From assembly GCA_004431415.1 (NCBI GenBank), contig QPMI01000036.1:320001-384000 (forward strand): a DNA stretch of 64,000 bases, in the 5' to 3' direction. Positions 23,401 to 34,732 of this stretch are shown here, one piece after another. The stretch's first letter is position 1, and the number at the start of each line of letters is the position of its first letter. The DNA is from Cyanophora paradoxa (Eukaryota > Glaucocystophyceae > Cyanophorales > Cyanophoraceae). The notes beneath the pieces were generated by a model. That model did not search any database. It saw nothing but the letters and a program-made list of their open reading frames with translations, and had not been told where the DNA came from. Position numbers and translations under genes: made by a program.

Positions 23401-25274
23401 GGGGGGGGGGGGGGGGGGGGGCGCGTCGGAGGGGCCGGCGGGGCGAGAGGGGGCGGGGGGCGAGGCGGACGCGGATGGGGGCGAGGAGGGTGTCGACGGC
23501 CTGCTCCTGGGCCTCGAGCGGCAGGAGCGGGAAGAGCCGCGCGAAGAGCCGCAGGCTCGCGTCGCTCAGCTCCTGCCCCCCGCCGCCGCCTGCGCGCGCC
23601 TCAGCGGGGCCCGGCCGAGCAGGGCCGGCGGGCGGGGCGGACGGCGGCGCGGGCGGGGCGCATGGAGCGGGCGAAGAGGAACTCGGGCTCGAGCTCCACG
23701 GGCCCCTGCGCGGCGAAGAAGAGCTGCGCGCAGGCCGGCGTCAGGCGCGAGGGGCGGGCCGGCGGGCGATCGCCGCGCCTTCTCCTCCGCGTCGAGGGGG
23801 TGCCCCGAGGGCGGCCACGGCCCGACCACCGCGTCGGCGGGGCCCACGAGCCGCTGCCGGCCTGGTCAGCGGAGCGGAGGGGAGCGCGGGGGGCTGGGGC
23901 GGACGCGGAGGAGGGGCAGCGAGGGCCCCGCGGTGGCCTCCGAGGCGAGCTCCTCGATGCAGCGCTGCACGAGGGGCGCCACGGCGGCGGCCCCCGGGCC
24001 GGCCCCGGCCTCGAAGACGGCGAGGGGGAGCAGGGCGAAGCACTCGAGGTAGCGGCCCCGCACGCGCTCCTCGAGGGCCTTGACGGCCCCCGCCGCGGGG
24101 TCCCGCGTCACCCCCGTCTCCCGGATGCCCGCCAGGTAGCCGCCCGTGTTCGCCAGCAGCGCCACCACCGCCCGCGCCTCCTCCCCCGGGAAGAAGCCGC
24201 CCGGCGGCAGCTCCTCGCCCTCCTCCGCCGGGCCCGCCGCCTCCTCCCCGCCCTCCGCGAGCGGCCCGTCGCCCTCGGGGCGGCGGCGGGGCGCGTAGGC
24301 GTGGGCGACGTAGGCGCGGAGGGCCCAGAGGGCGGAGAGGCGACCGCGGAGGTCGCGCGCGACGTCGGCCTTCGTGCGGGGCTCGTCGGGCGGCGGCGCC
24401 AGCGCGGCGGCGAAGGCCGCGTAGAGCGCCTTGAGGCGCGCCGGGCCGATCCAGTCGGCCCGAGGGGCGCGGCGGCCGCGACGAGGGCCCAGCCGGCCTC
24501 GCCGCGGGCGGCGGCGGCGGCGGGGTCGCCGGCGGCGTACTGCGGGCGAGGAGCTGGAGGGCGCAGTCGAGGGCGCCCGAGGTGAGGAGTGGGGCACGCC
24601 GAGCGGGCACTTGGGGAGGGCCGCGAGGAGCCCCGCGAGCGCGTGCCGGCCCCGTGCATCGCCGTCGCGTGCTGCGCCGCCTCAGCCGGCCCGGGCCCGC
24701 GGCGGCGCACGGGGCGGGGCGGGGCGGGGCGGGCGCACGGCCAGGAGCTGGGCGCGCTGGCTGACCCCCGAGGCGAGCTCGACGTGCGCCAGCTTCACCT
24801 GCCGCCCCTCGCCTCAGGGCGCGCCGAGGGCGCCGGGGGCGGGGCGGGCCTGGTTGAGGGCGACGTTGACGAGGACGGAGAGGCGGTGCGGGGACGGCGG
24901 CGCCGGCGGCGCGGATGGCCCCCGCGGCGGCGAGGCGGACGGGCGGCGAGGCGTGCTCGAGGAGCTCCTGGGCGGCGGCGACGGCGCGCTCGCGGGGGTC
25001 CCCGACGGCGCCCTCGCCGAGGCACTCCAGCACGCCGGCGAGCTCGTTGGCGAGGGCCACCAGCACCAGCTCGTTCCCCGCAGCCTCGCCCCTGCCCGCC
25101 AGCCCCGCCGCCGCCTGCAGGGCCGCCCCGTACTGCGCCGCCAGGGAGGCGCGGGCGCGCTCGGAGGCGCCCTCGTCGGCCCAGGCGGCGTGGAGGACGT
25201 GCTCGGCGCAGGCGCGGGCGTGGCGGCGTCGGGGCCGCTCTCGAAGGCCACATGCTGCTCCCGGCGCCCCCCAT
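19486..25274 (-). CDS. HEATR5/Laa1-type HEAT-repeat protein, N-terminus missing
   Basis: The minus strand encodes a giant HEAT-repeat solenoid whose motif order follows animal HEATR5B. It has LVLVALANELAGVLECLGEG then PPVRLAAAGAIRAAGA (25.0 kb), ALPKCPLGVPHSSPR (24.6 kb), LALGAIHRAVGG, then VPALHALSLVADAAGPAYAP and YVRETLALALQAA (22.9 kb), LLPVVGPELGTSPDSPRL, and LQVLHDLAPAAIPAP (22.6 kb). The 3' part runs through FDEFGEGAACAVQLALLAAL and PALRHHWLDLLRDFSLTLA (21.1 kb). HEATR5/Laa1 proteins bind the AP-1 adaptor in trans-Golgi and endosome traffic. By comparison with the family, roughly the first 400 residues are absent: upstream of about 25.28 kb no matching exon is found. The C-terminal end also looks foreign, because homology with the second copy at 25.7 kb breaks at 19531, just before the in-frame stop at 19486. 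A run of 22 G (23400-23421) lies in an intron. Confidence 0.8.
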
Positions 25275-25703
25275 CCACAGACCCTCCGGAGCCCTACCCC
25301 TTCTCCCTCAATCCCCCGCCCCGCCCTCCCCCTCCACCCGCCGCCCCCCTCCCCCCCCCCTCATCCTCCTCCTCCTCCCCTCCTCCCCCCCCTCCCCCTC
25401 CCTCCTTGTTCGTAGGCACACGCCCTAGAAAAAGAAGTATCCCATTATTAGACGAGGCCACGAGCCTATCTTTGCCGAGTGGAAAAGTCGTCGGAGCTGG
25501 ATACGGGGCAGCGGGGCCGCTACGCGTTGCCGGGCGCCTGAGCGGCCTGCGGTGCGGCAGGCTGGGCGCGGAAGCGCGAACGGCTCCTCAGCAGCGGCGC
25601 GCCTCTGGGGCGAGGGCCGCGGCGGCGGAGCGGATGCGTCGGGGGCGCAGAGCCGAGCTGGGTGAGAGCTGGAGGGCGCCTGCTGAGGGCTGCGGGCCTG
25701 CAG
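25275..25703. other. C-rich spacer with no HEATR5 N-terminal exon
   Basis: The HEATR5 N-terminus should be encoded here but is not. Bases 25300-25415 are an almost pure C/T tract on the + strand, the reverse of the G-rich look of introns of minus-strand genes. The stretch 25588-25703 may hold the true 3' end of the degraded copy: on the minus strand it reads ALQLSPSSALRPRRIRSAAA before a stop. Confidence 0.45.
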
Positions 25704-27230
25704 CGCCCCCACTACCGCCGCACGAGTGCCGCACCAGCCGGCCTGCGCCCCGCCGTCGCCCGGCGGCAGGCGAAGCGCCCGCGGGGAGGGGCGCGCACGG
25801 GCGCTTCGGGGCTGAGGGTGCGGCATGCAGCAACAGCCGCCTGCCTCAGCCGCACCGCACCTGCCAGCCTGCCCACCGGTCAGCGAGGGCAGGTCGCGGG
25901 CGCAGGGCGCACGCGGCGTGACGGGCCCTCCCAAGGAGGCGCCCGTGGCAGGCGGCGCGGCGCGGCCTCGCTTGCGGCGGGCGGAGAGCAGGCGCGAGGT
26001 GGGCCCGAGTGCGGCGCGTAGGCGCGGGCGAGTCGCGCGGGCTCCGACGATGGCGCGCCGCGGCGACGGCCTGGCGGCCACCTGCGCTGCCGCTCGCCAG
26101 GCCGCCGTAGCGCCCCACGCGCCGAGTGCGCGGCGCGGCAGGCGGCGCGGCTCCACGGGAGCGCCGGCAGCACGTCGCCGCCCGAGAGCGCGCTGCCGCG
26201 CTGCGCGCCCGGGCGCCTCCAGCCTGCGCAGGCGCGTCGGGCAGCGCCGCGTGCGGGGCGTGGGCGGACCCGACGGCCTCGAGGGCGGCGAGGAGGCGGA
26301 GCGGTGGCGGCGAGGAGCTCGAGCCACCAGCGCGCCGCTCCGCCCGTCGGGCCCTTCCTAGCAGCGCCCCGGCCGCGCCGCCGCAGCGCTTCAGGCCTCC
26401 GGGCGAGCTCCGGCGGCACCGCGCGAGCGTCCGCTCAGCAGCAGCAGCGCCGCGGCGCGTAGGCAGCGAGCGGGCCCGGGCCCGGCGCGAGGGCCGGCGA
26501 GAGCGGTGGCGAGGCGGCGAGGGCGCGAGGGCGCGGCGCGAGCGGACTGGCGGGGTCATGTGGCGCCTCGGCGGGAGGCGGGGCGGCGGGAGGTGCGGTG
26601 GAGGGCAGCGCGGCGAGCTCGAAGAGGCGTGAGGCCCGGGGCCGCCTCCGCCCGCGAAGTACGGTCCGCGGGCTGCTGCGCGACCGCGGCACTCCGCGGC
26701 GCCTCGACGCGCCGAGGTGCCGCGAGCCGCCGCGCACGGGCCGCGCAGGAGCTCGAGCATGGCGGGGTCACGGCGGGGCCGAGCGCCCTTGGCCGCAGCA
26801 GCGCGCGCGCCCCGTGCACGCGGCTCCTCCGCGTGCTCCGCCGCCGCCCCGCGCCCGCCCGGGCCCCGCGGGCTGCGGGCGGCGAGACGCGGCGAGGCGA
26901 CGAGGAGCTGCGCTCGCGCGGTCGCCGCTCGCGCCCCGGGCCGGCGGGGCTTTGCGGTCGCGCGGGCGGCGCCGCCTCGACGGCCGAGAGACGAGCGCGA
27001 GCGCAGAACGCGCGTGCGGCGCACGGCCGCAGCGCGGCCCGGGGCGCGAAGAGGGCGAAGGGCGGGGGGCGGGGCCAAGGAAGTCGCGAAGTCGCCATGG
27101 TGCGCGGCGCAGGGGCCGGCGCGGGCGCCCCAGTGACGCGCGGCGCAGAGGCGCTGACGGCCAGGCGCCCTCGCCGCCGCCGGCGCGCCTCGAGGCGGGG
27201 CGCGCAGCCTCCGCAGCCGGGGCCGCGCCC
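25704..27230 (-). pseudogene. Deletion-ridden second copy of the HEATR5 3' region
   Basis: This stretch matches 19531 to about 21280 in the same orientation. Long identical words are shared (for example gaggagctcgagccacca and cgtaggcagcgagcgggcc). The differences are overwhelmingly missing bases in GC homopolymers and short GC repeats, so about 1.75 kb has shrunk to about 1.53 kb. Substitutions are few. Every reading frame is broken repeatedly, so it cannot encode the protein. It is either a decayed duplicate or, more likely, unpolished long-read sequence of the same locus. It sits where the 5' ends of HEATR5 (-) and the polycystin gene (+) should both be. Confidence 0.85.
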
Positions 27231-27251
27231 GCGGACGTGACCGCTGGGCTC

Positions 27252-30200
27252 GGACCAGTCGGCGTTCCTCGCGATGAACCAACGGGACGACTACTCGCGT
27301 GGATCCGCGAGAAGCTCGTCCCGCTCCTCCGCCCCGACGACTCCCTCGCCCTCTTCCTGTCCGCCCTCCTCGCTCGCTCACCGCGCGCCGCGGGACACGC
27401 GCTGACGGCGCCGGGGCACGCGCAGGCGGCCGGTGGGCCTCATGCGGCTGAGGCAGGTGCGGACGCGGCGGCGGGGCGAGTGCGTGTCGACGCCCCGCAA
27501 CCTCGTCGCCGACCTCTTCCCCCCCGACGCGTGCGCCCCCCGGCCCCGCCCCGCACCCGTCCCTGCCGAGGCCGGCGCGCAGGGCGTGCCACCCGCCGTA
27601 CGAGCCGGCATCGGCGCGGGAGAGCGCGGGGACGGAGGAGCGGGAGCCCTTCGAGGGGGCGGCGTCGGGGAGGGTGTACGAGTGGCGGGCGGAGCGTGCG
27701 GAGCTGCTCTCGTCGTGGGCCTACATCCGGGACGCGCACTACTACCCGAGCTACGGCCGCGGCGGCTACGGGGTGGAGCTCGACGCGCAGGACCCCGACC
27801 GCGCCCTCGAGCAGCTCGCCGCCCTCGAGCAGGACGCCTTCATCGACGGTGCGCCGCGCCCCCCGCCCCCCGCCCCGCCCCGTCGGCCCCCGACGGGGCC
27901 GGCAGACTCGACGCGGGCCGTGACGCTCAACCTCGCCTTCTACAACCGCCACACGGGCCTCTACGTCGTCCTCGACCTCCTCGCCGAGCTCCCCACCTCG
28001 GGACTCCTCCTCCCCACCTACCGCGTCCGCGCCATGCGGCTCGAGCTCCTCGAGGACCCCGTGCTGCGCGGCTTCTGCGTCCTCTTCTGCGTCGCCATCG
28101 CCTTCTACGGCCTCTCCGAGATCTTCGAGGCCTGCCCGCCCCCTCCCCGGCCCCGGCCGCGAGCCCGCGCCTGACCCCCGCTCCCAGCTGCGGGTGCGGG
28201 GGTGGCGCAACTACCTCTCGGAGACGTGGAACGTGGTGGAGGTCTGCGCCCTCGTCACCTTCGTCGTCATGATCTGGCTCGCCCGCCCCGCCCCCCCCGC
28301 CCCCTGCCCCCGCCCCGGCGCGAGGGGGCGGGGCGGGGCGCAGCTACTTCACCGACTTGGTGGGCGAGTGCCGGCGGATGCGGGAGGCGATGGCGGAGGA
28401 CGCGGTGGGCCAGTACATCGACTTCCAGCACGCCCGCCGCCTCACCGAGGTCCTCACCGAGCTCGCCGGCATCAACGGTCCCCGCCCCCGCCTCTCCTCG
28501 CGGCGCCGCCGGCCCGCTAAGTCGGGGCGGCAGTGCTGCTGACGGCGATCCGGGTGTTCAAGTTCCTGCGCCTCAACGCGAACCTCTCGATCGTGTGGAC
28601 GACCCTCTCGAAGGCCCGCGACGGTCCGCCCCGCCCCCGCCCCTCTGCACCCCTCCGTGGAGGCGAGGGCGGGGCCGCCGCCGGCAGACCTCGCCTCCTT
28701 CGTGGCGGTCTTCCTCGTCGTCTTCGCGGGGTACGCCTTCATGGGCCACATCATCTTCGGCTACCAGATCCCCCGCGTGCGCCCCGCGCCCCCGCCCCCC
28801 TCGCCCCCTCGCCGAGCGCGCGGGCGGGCAGTTCCACAACTTCACCGCCTCGTTCGCGGCGCTCTTCCGCTTCATCGGGGGCGACTCGGACTACGACGAG
28901 ATGAACGCCGCCAGCCCCGTCTCCGGCATCATCTTCTTCTTCACGTGCGCCCCCGCCCGCGCCCCCGGCCCGCCGCCGCGCGGGGCCGGCTGAGGGGCGG
29001 GGCGGGGGGCGGGGGGGCAGGTTCATCGTGTTCGTGACGTTCATCCTGGTGAACATCTTCATCGCGATCATCAGCAAGTTCTACGGGGACGCGTGCGAGG
29101 AGGCCCAGAAGATCGCGGCCGACGAGGGGGACCTCGCCGCCAAGTCCGAGAACCTCAACTCCTACCAGCTCCTCCGCCGCCTCGAGCTCTTCCTCGAGAT
29201 CGCCGAGGGCGCGGGGAACGACCGCCGCGTCCGCCAAGGCTCCGTCCTCCAGATCTGGTTCAAGGGGAAGCCCAAGGAGGGGGGGGGCAAGGAGGGGGCC
29301 CGCCTCGCGAGGCCGGCGGCGACGCTGCCCCGGGCCGGGAGTGTGCGGACGCTCGTGCAGGCGCACTACGTGGTGCACGGGCGGGAGCCCTTCAAGCGCT
29401 TCGCCTTCCAGATGCTCGAGCCGGCCGAGCACCTCTACATGGACTTCACCGGCTACAACCGCGGCACCGTCAAGCTCCTCGTCAAGGAGGCGCGCCCCCG
29501 CCACGCCTCACCCCGCCCCCCTCTCGCGGCCTCCGACGGGCCGGCCGGCGGCGCGCGCAGATGCGGACGGACGAGACGGGCCAGTACGCCGTCCTTGCCG
29601 TCGCCTCCGTCCCCTCCGCCGCCGCCAGCGAGTGCGAGGTGCTCGCCCCGAGCCGCGGCCGGCGGGGCGGCCTCGAGGCGGGCGGCAGATGGACGCGCTG
29701 ATGCGGCTACGGCTCTCGCGTCGCATCGCCTGGACCAAGGTCATCCTCCGCCTCCTCTTCCCCTCCCTCTTCCGCTTCTCCCGGTCCGCCCCGCCCCTCT
29801 GCCCCCGCCGGCCCCGCCCGACCCGCCACCCGGCAGCTCGCGCCGCCTCTTCGACCAGTACGGCCTCGGCGTGTGGAAGTCCTCCCAGCCCGGCGCCGCC
29901 GACGACGATGAGCCGTGCGGCCACCCGCAGCGCCCCCGCTGGCGCCCCCCGCCTGCGTTGCCGGCCTTCGGGTCTTATGGAAGAGCGCGGGGGGCAGGGT
30001 GTACGGCCTGCGGAGCATGATGCGGACGTGGATCACTGTGCTCTTCCGCCTGGACCGGCGCATCCTGCGGGAGGAGCAGGTGGAGCTGATGATCCGGGAG
30101 ATGGCGCGCGGGGCGCGGGACTTCGCGGCGCAGCGGGGCCACTCGCGGGAGGAGTTCCTGCAGGGCTTCCGCCTCGAGGCCGTCCTCCTGCGCCTCCGCG

Positions 30201-30950
30201 AGCTCGACGAGGGCTGGCGCCGCCGCAAGGCCACCGGCCTCGTCGCCCGCCTCCTCCGCGCCGCCGTCAAGCTCGACACGCGCGCCCCCGCCCCGCCCCG
30301 CCCCGCCCCCGCCCCCGCCGAGCGCCGCGCAGGAAGCTGAAGCTGCTGCGGCGCTGCTGCGACGAGATGGACATCGACCCGCCCGCCGCCGCCGCCGCTG
30401 CTGCGCTGGCCGCCCGGCCGCCCCACCCGCACGCAGTCCGCCCCGCCCGGCCCGCCCCGCCCGTCCTCGCCGTCACGCCCTCCGCCGTCACCATCGTGCG
30501 CTTCCCCGCCCGCCCGCCCCGCCCGCCCCTCCCGCCCCGCCTGACCCAAACGGGCAGCGCGAGGGGCCGAAAATTGCGGCGGGGGGGCGCCCGAGGAGGC
30601 CGCGGGGGCGCCTTTGCCCGGGGCGCTGGAGCCGGCGCACGCGCACGCGCCGGCGCGGCTGCCGCCCCTGCAGCACCGCCTCCGCGGCCCCGCCCTCCGG
30701 CCCCACGCCGCCCTCCCCGACGCCCCCGCGCGCCCCACCCGCCCCCACGCCGCCCCCGCCCCCGCCCCTCCTCCGACCCCTTCCGCCCCGGGCCCAGCGC
30801 CGACCCCGCCGCCGCCGCTGCGGAGGCGCCGAAGCCGGCGGGGCGCCGGCCGCGTCAGGGGTGCTGCGGGCGCTGGAGTGGCACGAGCTGAAGGAGAAGG
30901 AGCGGGGCGAGCTCGTCGTCGCCCTCTACCACGACGTCCGCCCCGCCCCG

Positions 30951-30981
<31 letters not shown>

Positions 30982-32651
30982 CCCCCCGCCCCGCTTCCCC
31001 GAGGGGCCCGCAGTGCCTGCAGGAGGCGGAGGAGCTGCAGCGGGACCTCGAGGACCTGCAGGTCGCCCAGCTGCGCCTGCCCCCGGCCCGCGAGGCCGTC
31101 CGCTTCGATGAGTCCGCCCGCCCCGCACCCCGCCCGGCCCTCGCCGACCCCGCGGGGCCAGGCTGTGCACGCGGATCTCGCTGTGGATCGCGGGGCGGGA
31201 GGGCCCCGGGACGGTCTCGAGCGCCGAGGTCAAGCGCGAGGCCATCCACATCTTCTCCTCCTTCCCCTCGAGTGCTTCGACTTCGTGCGCCGCCCCCGCT
31301 CCCCTCCTCCCCTTCCCGCCCCGCCTACCCCCACCCCACCCCCACCCCTCCCCCCTCCCCCTCCCCCGCTTCCCTCGAGCTACCTCCCCCGACGCCGCGC
31401 GCCCCCGCCGCAGCTCGACCTCAAAGAGGAGATCGCATGGTACCATCCTCGCAAAAATTCGGTCGTCGACGTCGACCGCATCCTCCACACCGACCGGCGC
31501 GCCCCTGCGCCGCCCTACGCCGCGCTTCCCGCTCCGCTGCATGCGGCTGGCGCGCGCTGACTGCGAGCGAAGGGACCCGGTGCACCACTTCACGCCGCTC
31601 ATCGAGTCGCTGGGCCTCATCATCCACGACAACTGGAGCCTCGAGAAGCTGCGCAAGGGCTACCGCCAGGGCCCCCGCAACGACGACGCGAAGAAGGGCC
31701 CCCTTCAGCACCCGATGCTCATCCACTACAAAGACCTCACGGAGAGCGAGAAGTCGTACGACAAGGACATGGCCATCTCCTCCCTCCGCCTCATCGCCGC
31801 GCTGGGGTACACGATCACGCCGCCCCCGGGGGCGGCCAAGGGGCGGAACAAGGACGGGAGCATCCGGCTGGACGTGCACCCGGAGAGCGCGCAGTACGTG
31901 GCGAGCGGGCAGGTGCCGGCGGACTACACGCTCCAGTGGGTCGAGATCACGGAGGCGGACAAGCGGCGCGGCGGCAGGGCCTACCTCGACGACGATCTCG
32001 CCGAGCTCGCCGGTCCCCGCCCCGCCCCGCCCCGCCCCGCGCCCGCCCCCCGCCCCGTGCCCGCCCCCCGCCCCGCGCCCGGCCCGAGGGGAGCGGGGCG
32101 GGGCAGACCTGATGGCGGAGTCGGCGCACGACACGTGGGCGTACGGGCGCAAGAACGAGGGCTGGCGCTTCGACCCCGTCACCGTCGACGGCAAGACTCA
32201 CAAGTGCGACCCGCCCAGGAGAGAGGGAGGGGGGGAGGGGCGGGGGGGGGGGGGGGGGGGGGCGGGGCGGGGGGGGGCCGGAGGAGGGGGGGGGAAGAAG
32301 GAGGAGAGGGGGTGTGGCGGACCTCTCCCCGGCGCCGCGGTGACGACGCGGCCTGCGGCGCAGGCTGCTGAAGCCGTACGGGCTGATGACGGACGAGGAG
32401 AAGGAGTCGGACCTGAACACGGTGGAGGCGACGCTGCGCACCATCCTCAAGCTCGGCTACCGCATCGAGTTCAAGCCGCAGCGCCCCTGGCACTCCCTCC
32501 TCCTCAACAGGCGCGCCGCCCCCGCCCCTCCCGTCCGTCGCCCTCGCGCCCTCTCAGAACTGCGCAGCGTGAACCCCTTCCACTGGTGCCACCCGAGGAG
32601 GAGGTAGCCCCGACGGCTGCCGGTTTGCAGCCCCTCCCTCCCCGCCCCTGA
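27252..32651 (+). CDS. Polycystin-2-like cation channel continuing into two RyR repeats
   Basis: Plus-strand exons follow polycystin-2 order. The extracellular TOP domain shows WIREKLVPLLRPD, PVGLMRLRQVRTRR, then AHYYPSYGRGGYGVELD and AFYNRHTGLYVVLDLLAELP. The membrane segments are S2 (RGFCVLFCVAIAFYGLSEIF, 28.1 kb), S3 (WNVVEVCALVTFVVMIW), S4 (LLTAIRVFKFLRLNANLSI), S5 (FVAVFLVVFAGYAFMGHIIF), a pore helix and filter-like segment (FAALFRFIGGDSDYDEM, 28.86 kb) and S6 (FIVFVTFILVNIFIAIISKF). S1 and the cytosolic N-terminus are absent. Downstream exons read on without a required stop: KVILRLLFPSLFRF, then WITVLFRLDRRILREEQVEL, a Pro/Ala linker (30.4-30.85 kb), LRALEWHELKEKERGELVVA, and two RyR repeats. 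Repeat 1 (31.6-31.83 kb) has HYKDLTESEKSYDKDMAISS and LRLIAALGYTI; repeat 2 (32.1-32.47 kb) has NEGWRFDPVTVDGKTHKCD then YGLMTDEEKESDLNTVEATL. A Ca2+-permeable channel is likely. The gene could be two: the linker is the weak point. End is 32607 or 32651 depending on the last intron. Confidence 0.75.
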
Positions 32652-33025
32652 CCCCGCCCCGGCCCTCCCCGGACCCCGCCCCCAGCCCCGTGTCCCACCG
32701 CCGCATGCAAGCTTTTAAGTCATTCATTGAAATCTATTTCGATACGCGATGGATGGTGATCCTCCTGCGGGACGGAGCCGGCGGGCCTTCTCTTTCGCAC
32801 TCCCGAAATCCCGGGTCCCTCGGAGCTCGAGCTCCGTTCGCCCGCGACCTCTCGATCCGCCTGATCTAGACATATAGTAACGTAGAGATATCGATCGCGT
32901 TCTCCTGTATCTCCTCTCCTCGAGATCTCGTTCGCGTTATCCCTCTAGCTGTATATATGTATAGAGAGCTCGACTTGGCGACCTCTAGAATTTTCTACTG
33001 CCATCAGCGACCGAAGCCAGCAAAA
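32652..33025. other. Intergenic, no gene seen
   Basis: These 374 bp lie between two plus-strand genes and are AT-richer than both. They contain clustered agatct/tctaga words and tgtatatatgtata at about 32950, which could be a promoter element for the next gene 70 bp downstream. Confidence 0.4.
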
Positions 33026-33945
33026 ATGCAGCGTGCCTTCTTCGTCACGCCCATCCCGCGCGGCCTAAGCACTGCCGCCGCCCGCCCGCTAGCCGTCAAC
33101 CGCGTCGGCTTCGCCACCCGCGCCTCGGCGGGGTGCATGCGCACGCCGTGACGCGCCGTCTAGATCTCCTGCATGAACCGCGTGAAATTGCGCTTTAATT
33201 TGACGCGAAATGGGTCGCAGGGATGCGTATGGCGGGCGCGCGGGCGGCGATCGCGAGCAGCGCCCGATCGACAAGGCACGGGAGGCTTCCATGGCGCGCT
33301 CCCACGAGGAGAAGAGCGCCGCCGCACGCAAGGTGAGACTCTAGATCTTGCACGGGCGCTGAATCTACCTGTGCAGTCGCGCGCGACGCCGGCTATAGCT
33401 GAAGGTGACGATGGGAATTTCTCGCTCCGCAGGCCGCCGAGACACGCCGCGGGCGGGGGCGGAAAGGCGGCCGCAAGGGCGCTGGGGCCGCCGGCGATCG
33501 GGAGCAGGAGCAGGAGCGGGTCTTCGAGGCGGCGGCGTTCGCTCTGGAGATGGAGGTCCTCGGGCGCCCCGTCGCCCTCGACCCCGCCGCCCTCTACGAC
33601 CCTGCCCACCGCGCCGGCCCCGGGGGCGCGCAGGCACAGGGCAGCGAGCAGAAGCGCACCCCGGGGCCCGTGCGCTGCTTTAAATACCGCAGGTCCAAAA
33701 TTTCGCGGTTTTAATTTTTTTTGCAGGGCCGCACGGCGGAGGAGCGTAGCGAGGCGGCGCGCAAGGGCTGGGCCACGCGGCGCGCAGCGTCGGGCGAGGC
33801 GGGGGAAGATCTAGAGCAGGGGCGCCGGGGCAGAGGCGGGCGCGGAGAGGAGCGCGGCGAAGAAGAGGAGGAGGAGCTTGAGGAGGAGGATGCGAAGTAC
33901 TACGTATACGAGGACCTAGAGGACACCTACCGCTGGGACGACTGA
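33026..33945 (+). CDS. Small basic protein with SxEEKSxAAxKAxxTRR repeats, copy B
   Basis: Four exons join in frame with GT-AG introns: 33026-33132, 33221-33332, 33433-33669, 33727-33945, giving 224 residues. Exon 1 is an organelle-type presequence (MQRAFFVTPIPRGLSTAAAR, then RVGFATRASAG). Exon 2 repeats the paralogue almost word for word: EQRPIDKAREASMARSHEEK. Exon 3 has a basic Gly/Lys/Arg stretch, then a segment of its own (FEAAAFALEMEVLGRPVAL, DPAALYDPAHRAGPG). The last exon carries a second repeat, GRTAEERSEAARKGWATRR, and a strongly acidic tail ending in YVYEDLEDTYRWDD. The motif suggests a LEA-like or nucleic-acid-contacting stress protein, but no family is certain. Copy A (9102-9973, minus) has a different middle exon and lacks the acidic tail. 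Confidence 0.87.
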
Positions 33946-34732
33946 TTCGATGACTTCATCCTATCGCCTAACGCTTGCTATATCCATTGAAGGCCTTCAA
34001 TTTCGATCCGATCCGAAATAATTCGATTGTGTGAACTTGAAATCAATCTTTGATCAGGATCATGAATCTTTAAATTTGCAAAATTGATCCTGATCACATG
34101 AATCCAATCGAAAGATCGAATAAAGATCGAATTCTCTCTCTGAAAAAGATCATGCAGATATCGATCTTCCGAAGTTCTAGATCGACCACTCGGCCAGGCT
34201 CAGCGGCTAGACTAGCAGTAGGCTGAAGCAATCGCAACGACACTGACACTCGCGATCGTTTCGGCTGCTGACTTAAGATCATGCATGCGCACATGACCAG
34301 TGCACGCATCACGACGCAGCCTGCCGCAGTGCACGCGCGGCTGGCCATGGCCCAGTGACCGTCGGACCCAGTGCCTGGCACGCGAGCTGCAGCTGAGTAC
34401 TTCAAGAATGGATCGACCAAGTGCAAGGCCTAGGGAAGCGACCTTCCCCCGAGAGTGAAAGATAATTAGCACAGCATATCATTATACAATAATTCGAGTA
34501 TGTAGAAAGCATAAAACGTAATGAATTCGAAGGTCAACTGCAGGCGCCGCCTGCAGCTGGGAACGTCAATTTGCTAAAAAATCAAAGCCAAAAATGAAGA
34601 CTTGAAGAGACCATCGACCATGGCCACCAATCGCGCGCGCACGAACGTCAACTGACGGTCACAGACGAACGTTGAGGAAAGGCGAACGTCGACGGAGGTC
34701 CTCCCCGCCCCCCGGCCCCCGCCCCCGGGGGA
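33946..34732. other. Gene-free AT-rich spacer
   Basis: About 790 bp of AT-rich DNA with many gatcat/atgatc and tcgatc words. It separates a plus gene and the 3' end of a minus gene, so it is a convergent spacer. No ORF, RNA gene or clear repeat unit is supported. Confidence 0.55.

Noticed and set aside
25425..27381. Independent minus-strand genes in the ORFs at 25425-26327 and 25846-27381
   Set aside because: The sequence is the deletion-ridden copy of the HEATR5 3' region; these frames are accidents of the indels.
1..33000. Hundreds of long ORFs antisense to the genes (for example 1207-2151, 2795-3946 and 29707-31656 on the minus strand)
   Set aside because: In DNA this GC-rich stop codons are rare, so all frames stay open. 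These frames are Arg/Pro/Ala mixtures without family motifs and lie opposite better-supported exons.
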